Shown: positions 56,481 through 64,000 of the stretch, piece after piece | How the letters are laid out: each line of letters begins with the position of its first letter | Position numbering within the stretch: position 1 is the first letter of the stretch | Assembly: GCF_014356525.2 (NCBI RefSeq) | Contig: NC_052511.1 | Coordinates: forward strand, 51,915,449 to 51,979,448 | From: Nilaparvata lugens | Taxonomy: Eukaryota; Arthropoda; Insecta; Hemiptera; Delphacidae | Direction of reading: 5' to 3' | DNA: 64,000 nucleotides | Position numbers and translations under genes: made by a program | The notes under the pieces: generated by a model | Seen by the model: only the letters and a program-made list of their open reading frames with translations | Databases searched by the model: none | What the model was told of the DNA's origin: nothing

Positions 56481-56860
56481 AGAGAAGAACTCGAACAAAA
56501 GTCGCGAATTACTTTCGACTTGGTTTTGACAAGCAGATGAGTAGAGAAGAATACGACAAATTTCCACCCTCTTTCTGGCTGTTTCTCCACTATTTTCCCC
56601 GACAAATTCGCCAGTTCCCCTCAAAGTCACAACAAGCAACGAGTCTGCTTGTTCACATCTCACAACTCACACCTTGCCAGTTTGCCAGCTTGCATTGGAC
56701 AAAGCAGCTCTGCTCTGCTTCTAGTTACACAGGCGAAACTTTTCTCAAAGTCTGCTTCTATGCGCCTGAAAACACTTGAACGAATCAATTATGATGCAAA
56801 GCCTTTACAACAGTGCTACAAGTGAGAGAGGAGAAGTATTGCAAAGGAAACATCAAGTGA
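56481..56860. other. no gene recognised
   Basis: Low-copy mixed-composition DNA (56510-56780); an 80-codon frame is unsupported. Confidence 0.35.
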
Positions 56861-56867
56861 AGTGGAT

Positions 56868-57262
56868 AAAGGAGAAGAAGAAGAAGAAGAAGAAGAAAAA
56901 AAAGAAGAAGAAGAAGAAGAAGTAGAAGAAGAGCAAGAAGAAGAAGAAGAAGAAGAAGAAGAAGAAGAAGAAGAAGAAGAAGAAGAAAAAAAAGAAGAAG
57001 AAGAAGAAAAAAAAGAAGAAGAAGAAGAAGAAGAAGAAGTAGAAGAAGAGCAAGGAAACATCAAGTGAAGTGGATAAAGGAGAAGAAGAAGAAGAAGAAG
57101 AAGAAGAAGAAGAAGAAGAAGAAGAAGAAAAGGAAGAAGAAGAAGAAGAAAAAGAAGAAGAAGAAGAAGAAGAAGAAGAAGAAGAAGAAGAAGAAGAAGA
57201 AGAAGAAGGAAAAGAAGAAGAAGAAGAAGAAGAAGAAGAAGAAGAGAAAGAAGTAGTAGAAC
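56868..57262. repeat. (GAA)n array, about 390 bp, in two blocks
   Basis: Imperfect GAA array. A block boundary at about 57050-57085 repeats the sequence GGAAACATCAAGTGAAGTGG that precedes the first block (about 56846), so block and flank were duplicated together. Confidence 0.95.
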
Positions 57263-58310
57263 AGGAGGTGAGAAGGTAAAAAACTGAAGAAATAGTGAGA
57301 GTATGTAAGAGTAGAAATAAGAATAGAAAGACGAGGAAAATAGGTGTTGAAGGTAGAGAAGAGAAGAGATTAGAGAAGAGAAAGAGGATGAAGAGAAAAA
57401 TAGGTAGTGAAGGATGTAAAATGTGTAACTAGAGTTGAAAAGGATGGAGAGAGGTTGAAGAAATAAGTTAAAGGGCGATAATAATAAAAAAGAGAGGGAA
57501 ATGTGATGATGATAAAGAAATGGAAATGGGAGAAGAGGGTAAAGGAAGATTGAGATAAGTGATAGAGAAAAAAAATGATGGAAGAGAAGAGAGGAGAAAG
57601 AACAATTAAGGGAAGAATAAGGATGAGCAGGATAAGAAGCTGGCGAATAAGGAGGAGGAGGAGGAGAAGAAGGAGTGGAAAGGAAAATGATAAGGAGCAG
57701 GAGGAAAAGAACAGAGGAGAAGGCGAAATGAATAATAAACAATAAGACAGAAAAGAAAGAGGGAGAAGGGAAGAGTTCGAGGAGAAAAGGAAGAATAAGA
57801 AGAGAGGACAATAAAGTGAGGGAAATGAAGGAGGTGTAGAGGGAGGAGGAGGCAGAATGAAAGAAAGCGGGAGAACAGAAAAAAGTTTGAGGAGAAAAGG
57901 AAGAATAAGGAGTGAGAAAAATGAAGTGGAGGATGTGGAACATAAGGAGGGGAGGAGGAGTAGGAGAGAAAGGGAGAGAAGAAGAATAAACAAGAAGAAA
58001 CAAGGAGATGAGGAGAAGAAGAAGGATAATAATGATATTGAATAAGACAGGAACATAAGGTGTAGAAGTGGGAGTAGGAAGAAGAGAGAAAGGAACAGTA
58101 GGAGGAGGTGGAGAAGGAGGAGGAGGGGGAAGGAGGACAAGTAGTATAAGAAGATGAAGGAGTAGAATAAAAAGTAGAATGAGGAATGGGAGTAAGACGA
58201 TGAGAAGGAGGAGTAGGATGAGGAGGAGGTGATGGTGGAGGAGGAGGAGGAAAAGGAGGATGATGAGGAGCAGAAAGAAGAGGAGGAAGAAAATAAAGAG
58301 TGAATGTCAA
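57263..58310. repeat. purine tract, about 1 kb
   Basis: Continues the GAA array with AGGAGGAGAAGG-type DNA. The 395-, 256- and 234-codon minus-strand Ser/Leu/Phe/Pro-rich frames over it are artefacts: they overlap each other in different frames and follow base composition. Confidence 0.9.
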
Positions 58311-58777
58311 TGTATTAGGCAGCAGGTTGAAGAACGAGACAAGAGTTTGTGAAAAGTGAAAGAAGAAGCAAGATAAGAAGTCAGGCTATAACAACACTCC
58401 TAACTCCTTCCAATGACAAAACAGCCATTCACAAAGCATTTACAAACTTGTTTAATTCCTGTTCAACTTACAAGTTGGAGACTACATGTTGAAGTGAATT
58501 CCAGATCCCGCCTTGTGATAATTTGAGTGATGTAGGCCTAGATATCCCTGACATAAATTTGTGTCAATTAATGAAAACAATATAAAAATTGTAAAGTGAA
58601 GTGATTTTATTTGTGTCAATGTATTAATATACATGAATATATAAAATGACTTACTCCGATCAAGAAATCAAGGTTTTTGATTTATAGATCGGAGATTATT
58701 TATAATCAGAAATCAATGTTTATGATTTATGTATTACATATAAATAAATGTTAATTTATTCTCTATTATGCATCATA
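58311..58777. other. no gene seen
   Basis: AT-rich; nothing recognised. Confidence 0.45.
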
Positions 58778-59047
58778 GGAAATAAATTAGTTGCTCAGTT
58801 CCTTTCTGGACTACAATCAGCTCTCCATAATTCTTATTCTTTAATTTTCAATTTCAATTCTAAACTAATTTTCGATTGTCTATTTCATTTTCGTCTTGGA
58901 AGTTAAATCATTAAAAATAAATTAGTTGCTCAGTCACCTTCTGGACTACAATTAGTTCTCCATAATTAATCTTATTCTTCAATTTTCATTTTCAATTTTG
59001 AACTAATTTCCGATTGTTTATTTAATTTTTGTCTTCGAAGTTAAATA
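58778..59047. repeat. tandem duplication, about 134-bp unit
   Basis: AAATAAATTAGTTGCTCAGT at about 58780 and 58916; each unit continues CTTTCTGGACTACAAT or CCTTCTGGACTACAATTAG and closes with GTCTTGGAAGTTAAAT or GTCTTCGAAGTTAAAT. Confidence 0.85.
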
Positions 59048-59532
59048 GATCACCGATTTGTTGTTTCCATACATTTTTGATGGAAGATTCATCTAGTTTA
59101 TCTTCCACTTTATCACTCAGTTCAGCATAATTCTGTTATCTTTCGATAATTAGACAGATTGTGGGACCGGACTCCACAGTATATAAACCGGTACAATACC
59201 AGTAGATATACTCCACAGTAATTGGAAAAATTTAGTGTTTACGAGTTTGTGTTTCTTGAATAGTACTAAATTTTTTTAAATAACTCAATATTATTCGTTA
59301 AAAGTGGTAATTGTGTGGAATATTTCTAATTAATTTATCAATTCAAGCCATCTAAAATCAAAATTTATAGTTTTAATGTTTATTTCGAACCAAAATTTTA
59401 TAAAAATTGTACACGTGAAATTTTAACCTTATCTTGGACTTTGTCACCTATAAATTTGGAAGAAAAATAGCACAAGGACTACCTTATTATTTTATCTTTC
59501 AATGTTATCACATTAGTGTCATTTGCATTGTA
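59048..59532. other. no gene seen
   Basis: AT-rich. ACTCCACAGTA occurs at about 59170 and 59208 around AGTATATAAACCGGT. Nothing coding. Confidence 0.4.
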
Positions 59533-59650
59533 AATAAATAAATGAATAAATAAATAAATTTGTTTATTTTTTTACATTTAAACTTGAAAATGGCCCAAGG
59601 TAGAAACTAGTCGTTAAAATATTTTTAAGTTTTTAATAAAAGGGTACTAA
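59533..59650 (+). repeat. (AAAT)n next to Penelope-like fragment
   Basis: (AAAT)n at 59533-59560, then GAAAATGGCCCAAGGTAGAA and ACTAGTCGTT, matching the complement of the 30890-31060 fragment. Confidence 0.45.
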
Positions 59651-59803
59651 AAGTAGTTGTTATATTGTTCTTATTCCATAATAATTATATCCGGATAATA
59701 TTACCGGAATAACTCAAATCACAGCTATCCACTTACACAGAAGGCAGTAGAAAAGAAAAACGGCAACTCTGTAGTCCGTCCTATCCTTTCCACTGACTCT
59801 ATA

Positions 59804-60012
59804 AAGGTGCGCACAGACTCATGCGCCATCAACACGCTTCTTTCCCATTTTATCAGCTGATTGAATTTATATTTGTGAATTAAAAGTAATATACAAATAA
59901 TATAATGAGCATATCACCAGCTGATTATATCTATATTTGTGAAGTAACAATGAGATACAGATATAATAAGCATATCATCAGCTGATACAAAGCTAAAATG
60001 TGCGAATGCAGC
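59804..60012. mobile_element. diverged MITE G relative
   Basis: Left end TA-AAGGTGCGCACAGACTC, several TCAGCTGAT and ACAGATATAATAAGC motifs typical of G, and a decayed right end (AATGTGCGAATGCAG). Confidence 0.5.
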
Positions 60013-60030
60013 TCTACTTGAATCGTACTA

Positions 60031-60248
60031 TATAGTGAGGTCCAAGTTATAATAGCAGTGTATAGAGATAAAAGAACAGCGTTGCCTCTTCTCTGCTTTA
60101 ATTAATTATATTTCTACACTGTCAAAAACAGATTTGGCATCGTTGCGGAGCTAGAAAAGGATAGTACTACCTGATTTGTCGAATTATAGACAAGGATAGT
60201 GGTATCAAAGTTAATCAAATACTTTCATTATAACGTGGACCTCACTAC
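60031..60248 (+). mobile_element. MITE family F, copy 3
   Basis: 218 bp, TATAGTGAGGTCCAAGTTAT to ATAACGTGGACCTCACTA. Lies 28 bp from the next F copy, in opposite orientation. Confidence 0.85.
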
Positions 60249-60532
60249 AGTAATTTTAAACTCACCATAGGTAGCCTATAGTGAGGTTCACGTTATAATG
60301 ACAGTGTTTGATTAGCAATGGTATTGCTATCCTTGTCTATCATTCAACAAATCTGATAGCGCTATCTCTTTCTCGCTTTGCTCAGTTACCACATCGTCTA
60401 CTAACAATGAAAAATTATTAATGTAGAATATTTTATTAAAATTCACTATGAAATTATCAGAAAATATAATTTCTTGCTAAATAAAATATAGTTGATTATT
60501 TTAAACAAGAATTAACAATGTATATTACTATA

Positions 60533-60887
60533 GCCACCTCTAATACAAGGCCCCGACCTACGATATTCCAAAGTCGCAACGTAGGCCTAGAATCTAAAGG
60601 TGCGTACAGATTTACGCGCCGCGAACATAGGCAATTCACTTTTAATCAGCTGATGCCAAGCTTTTCTATACAGTATCTGTATCTCACCGTTTTCTGTACA
60701 AATACAGATATAGTCAGCTGATTAAAAGTTGTTCGCGGCGCGTATATCTGTACGCACCTTAATACATGATTGGTGAAAAAGATCAGCTGGCATTTTAAAA
60801 AATCTTTTCTACCAATCTTGTATTAGATTCTAGGCCTACACTGCGACGTTGCAATATCGTAGGCCGGGGCCTTGTATTAGAGGTGGC
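60533..60887. mobile_element. hairpin MITE inside MITE F
   Basis: Inverted arms from GCCACCTCTAATACAAGGCC to GGCCTTGTATTAGAGGTGGC, continuing through TAGGCCTAGAATCTA and ATGATTGGTGAAAAAGAT, so nearly the whole element (about 190 bp without its insert) is one hairpin. The left arm is split by 60597-60760. Confidence 0.85.
60597..60760. mobile_element. MITE family G, copy 4 (innermost)
   Basis: AAGGTGCGTACAGATTTACG to GTATATCTGTACGCACCTT. The undisrupted right arm of the host hairpin shows the pre-insertion sequence (AATCTAATAC), giving TA as the target duplicated here, with one terminal base lost at the right. Confidence 0.9.
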
Positions 60888-61000
60888 CAACACCTCTCTA
60901 GGCTGTCAGCTACCGTCTATGGAAGGCATTGACAAGACAGTGAGAATCGGCAGCGTTGTTCTCCTATCTTTCTCCACTGCCAATATAACGTGGACCTCAC

Positions 61001-61265
61001 GTTATATAGTGTACCCATTCACCAGCCTTGCTTTGTTATCACGTGCTAAAATTGCACTGGGAAAATTATCGCTTCGGAAAAGTGACATTGGGAATTTTCA
61101 CTGCGAGTGAATTGTTGTTTGTTGGAAGTGAAATAAGCGCATTATATTTGTCTCGCTCTCAATCATAGCCAGCAATATCAGAACAACAGAGAATCAACAA
61201 CAATAAAAGCTGCACGAACCAGGAGGCAAAAGTGAAAAGCCAACCTGGAATGATGAACGAGTGGA
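61001..61265. other. no gene seen
   Basis: Mixed low-copy DNA; one GGGAATTTTCACTG motif near 61091. Confidence 0.4.
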
Positions 61266-61690
61266 GTTGGTTTTTGAGGGGAATTTTTTGGGGTGGAGGT
61301 GTTGGGGAATTTTCACGTGTTGAGACGGGGGGTGAGAATTTTCAGTGGTCAACAGGAATGCGGGAATATTTGAGTGGATTTAGGGAATTTTTGGAAGGTG
61401 GTGAAGGGGAATTTTCAGAATTTGAAAGGAGTAAGGGAAATTTTGAATAGTAAAAAGCGGGATTGATGTGGAGGAGAGAGGGAATTTCTAGTGATGGAAC
61501 AGGGGTTGATATTGAAGATTGGAGAAAAATAAGGGATTTTAGAGTTTGGAAGAGTAAATTTTAGGATGTAGTAGAGAGTTAAATTTTCAGACTGGGGAAA
61601 TTTGGGATTTTCTGGGAGAAGGAGGCGAGAGAGGAGTGTAGAGAGGGGAGATTTTAGAGTGGGGTAGAAAAGTGAATTTTTGACACGCGA
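61266..61690. repeat. degenerate GGGAATTTT cluster
   Basis: GGGAATTTT or one-off variants at about 61278, 61304, 61335, 61383, 61408, 61434 and 61481, in G/T-rich DNA. Spacing is irregular, about 25-50 bp. The 72-codon frame 61232-61450 reflects it (GGGEF-like strings). Motifs resemble Rel/NF-kB sites, but a decayed minisatellite explains them equally well. Confidence 0.5.
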
Positions 61691-62569
61691 GAGTGTATGG
61701 GAGTGGATTTAGTCACGGTATCCCAATTGAAATTTCAACGAAACGTAACGAATGAACACAAATCAAAATGTTTATTGTTGGCTTATCGAGTGCGAAGGTG
61801 TGGGGGTGAGAGAGAGAGAGAGAAACATTGATGGAGCTGAAAAAGGGGTGACTAGAACGAGACAGTGAATAGCGTACGATACGGACTGATGGACAGACGG
61901 TGAAGAAAAGAAATCATGTAGGAAGTGAGGTATGTCGGGAAAGAATACGTTTTTTAATGAATCATTTTTCAATGATACAATACCTCTATGATGTGATGTG
62001 ATACGTTTAGAACCCAGTTGAAGACTAATAAGTAATTCTATTTCGTCTCAGATTGATGAGAATATTGTTCATGAAGATATGACCCATTGTTTCAGCCTTT
62101 TATATTGTTGATAAGTTCCTATTTATAATTATAAACACATCTTCAGCTGGTAAAGCTGAATTGTGGCTGGTGAAGCAACTAAACCAGGTTCTGTACATAT
62201 ATCATAATGATAAAAAGTGGTTGACAATTGAAATTTGTGTTTCCATCATGGAAAAGTACTCACAACAACACAACTGTAAGGTTGAAAATTACAATACTGT
62301 ATTGTTGATTATTCTTCATTGCTATTATAGCACCTAGTTAGGGACTTATAACAGAGACTAGATTGTTCACTCTATGCTAAAAAGCTATGATATTTCGACT
62401 ATTTTTGATAAAACTATTGCTCATGAAGGTATCAACCTTTAGCCATAGGCCTTGAGCCTTAAATAGGTTCAATCATCTATATTAGTTGAGAACAAAAATT
62501 TGAAAATTATAGAGAATCATGTTTTATTGAGAGGAAATCAAAAAAATCATACATCTAATCATATATTAC
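61691..62569. other. no gene seen
   Basis: A GA run at 61808-61825, otherwise AT-rich with no recognisable feature. Confidence 0.45.
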
Positions 62570-62805
62570 TGATTACTAGTTAACATTTAGTTCCATTCTT
62601 CTCAACCATCATACAGAATTACTTTGATAGAGATGACCTGAAAGTTATTGAGCAAGAAGAAATTCATTTTGAAGCAGGGAGATATATTAATAATCACTAG
62701 GTATCATTTAGTTCCATTTTTCATACCATCATTCAGAATGACTTTGATAGAGATAACCTTAAAGTTAATGAGCAAAAAGAAGTCGATTCTGAAGCAGGAA
62801 GAAAA
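62570..62805. repeat. tandem duplication, about 120-bp unit
   Basis: CATTTAGTTCCATTCTTCTC and CATTTAGTTCCATTTTTCAT start matching units; both continue ACTTTGATAGAGAT.ACC, TTGAGCAAGAAGAA or ATGAGCAAAAAGAA, and TTCTGAAGCAGG or TTTTGAAGCAGG. Confidence 0.8.
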
Positions 62806-63205
62806 AAGAGAAGAGATGACAAGATGGACAACACCCAATCCTTATGTGTTGTGAAAAACAAACACTTAATGAATAGAGATATAGGGAATATGAATAGAGA
62901 TCTCTATATGAATAGAGATATAGGGAAGGAGTAAGCTGATGGAGATTGAAGAAACAGGCCGATTGAAAAGTGAGAGAAAGATGATGTCAAACAAAGATAA
63001 GATGATGAAGAAGATAGCAGGAGGATGACTAGAAAGAAAGAGTCGATGGAGATGAGCGATACATTGAATGAGAAGAAGAAAGAGAAGAGACAAATTGGAG
63101 CGAAAGAGTGGATGAAAAATAATAATCAGTGACAGAGTTTGTTATGTGTGTTGTCCAAGGGTGTTAGGTATGCCCATGTTCACTGACCAGTGTTGATTTG
63201 CAATT
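62806..63205. other. purine-biased, no gene
   Basis: Short tandem ATGAATAGAGATATAGGGAA at 62870-62930, then GA-rich DNA. Confidence 0.5.
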
Positions 63206-63300
63206 AAAATATGCGCTTCTCCACCCCCCCCCTATCATATTCACCCCTCTCCACCATCATATACTCCCCTCCCCCTATCATATCCTCCACCCCCTGTGCA
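63206..63300. repeat. C-run tandem with CCCTATCATAT
   Basis: C-rich runs (a run of about 10 C near 63222-63232) alternate with CTATCATAT or CATCATATA. The minus strand holds many G-runs of three or more and could form quadruplexes; that is inference. Confidence 0.65.
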
Positions 63301-63879
63301 GTTATTGCATATTTATTGATGGAAGGTAAACAGGCCGCTTTGTTTATGCAGAGATCAGTTCGCTTGTTTGTCTGAATCGGATGCACTTTTTGGGAAAGGG
63401 GATATTTTTGGGGGTGTTGGTTAGTGGGGGGGTGAAGGTGTTGACAGGGGGAAATGAGTTGAAAAATTGGGATGGCTTTTCAGAGAGTATCGATGTAGCT
63501 TTTGTGTTTTGATTTGCTGTATTGAGGGGAGACTGATTTTTGATTTTGTGATTTGTTGTTGGGTTTGTTTTGTTTAAACGAGATGGGTGTGAAGTTGTGA
63601 AATTTGCCTGGAGCTTGATTGGGTTCGAGGTAAAGGTGTTTATATCAAGGTGGGTGACAATTATCTTGTAATATTAGACTCTAGAAATCTGCTCCTGGAA
63701 GCTGTTCACTGGGAAATAGAATAAGATAGGAAACATTCAATTCTTCCAAGTAGAACATTCCTAAAGTCACTTGACGATAGCCCTGTTCGGTTGGGCTTTT
63801 CAGTTACATAAACTTTGAATTACAAATTGAATTTGTTTCAATTATCAAATTGGAATTAACTGATTAACAGAAATCTTCT
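63301..63879. other. no gene recognised
   Basis: G/T-rich to 63660, then AT-rich; no convincing frame. Confidence 0.4.
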
Positions 63880-64000
63880 TATCCTCGTTAAATTCAGAAT
63901 CTTTACGCAAATTTCAAGTTAATCAGTCCAGTAATTCAGACGTGTTAATGCGTCATTCGTGAATTTCCTACCCTCTACGTTTATAAGCTGATTCTTTCCT
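63880..64000 (-). mobile_element. Helitron M relative, cut by the window end
   Basis: Matches 33185-33295: AAGTTAATCAGT, AATTCAGACGTG, and GTCATTCGTGAATTTCCTA. The terminus lies beyond 64000. Confidence 0.65.

Larger units (their letters stand above)
60277..61000 (-). mobile_element. MITE F, host of a two-layer nest
   Basis: Reversed F element: TATAGTGAGGTTCACGTTAT at the left with GCTATCCTTGTCTATCATTC, and AATCGGCAGCGTTG..CTCCACTGCC..AACGTGGACCTCAC at the right. About 500 bp longer than intact F because of the inserted 60533-60887 element and additional AT-rich sequence. Confidence 0.8.

Noticed and set aside
56816..58003. 395-codon minus-strand frame, the longest in the window
   Set aside because: Entirely the complement of a purine tract with (GAA)n; composition is Ser/Leu/Phe only, and other long frames overlap it out of phase.
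1..64000. integrated virus or a defence/biosynthetic gene cluster
   Set aside because: No capsid, polymerase, integrase or enzyme motifs were seen other than the LINE RT fragment.

Overview
The window looks like AT-rich, repeat-dominated intergenic (or very large intronic) DNA from an insect nuclear genome. The signs are tRNA-derived SINEs with Pol III B boxes, LINE 3' tails ending in (CAAT)n or (AAT)n, a broken LINE reverse transcriptase, many TA-flanked MITEs, Helitrons with TC/CTAG termini, long microsatellites and a 100-N assembly gap. No bacterial operon, rRNA, functional tRNA or CRISPR array is visible. Several repeats are ones I associate from memory with hemipterans, especially planthoppers such as Nilaparvata; that assignment is recollection and was not checked.

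No intact, recognisable protein-coding gene is present. Most long open frames are products of purine or pyrimidine tracts and minisatellites. Three stretches have non-repetitive protein-like composition: a LINE RT fragment on the minus strand (914-2232, interrupted), an unrecognised frame at 53975-54469, and coding-like remnants around 8947-9459.

Layout. 1-6.5 kb: SINE tails, a TA-flanked MITE (family G), the LINE RT with a nested repeat, a SINE with a clear 13-bp target duplication, a repeat carrying a hairpin insertion with a 14-bp target duplication, and a second MITE family (F). 6.5-13.7 kb: dispersed-repeat candidates, a 0.9-kb foldback element and simple repeats. 13.8-15.0 kb: a 55-bp-period minisatellite. 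15.9-23.7 kb: LINE tails, Helitrons and tandem SINEs. 23.9-24.9 kb: a purine tract. 26-37 kb: Helitrons, nested MITE F, LINE tails and a (GT)n-bearing repeat. 37.8-39.5 kb: a cluster of Helitron-like repeats in tandem and inverted arrangement. 41-48.4 kb: a 69-bp-arm foldback, a minisatellite grown inside a Helitron-like copy, purine tracts, the gap and a CT-rich satellite. 49-54.5 kb: mostly low-copy DNA with two CpG/regulatory-looking islands, MITE G copies and the orphan frame. 55-58.3 kb: an inverted SINE pair, abutting LINE tails and a 1.4-kb purine tract with (GAA)n. 60-61 kb: three TIR elements nested inside one another. The end of the window enters another Helitron-family copy.

The clearest results are structural: a three-deep MITE nest whose inner insertion has an internal empty-site control, precise Helitron boundaries, satellites that grew inside transposons, and several inverted pairs that would give long double-stranded RNA if transcribed. 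Coordinates of diverged repeats are approximate to about 5-10 bases.
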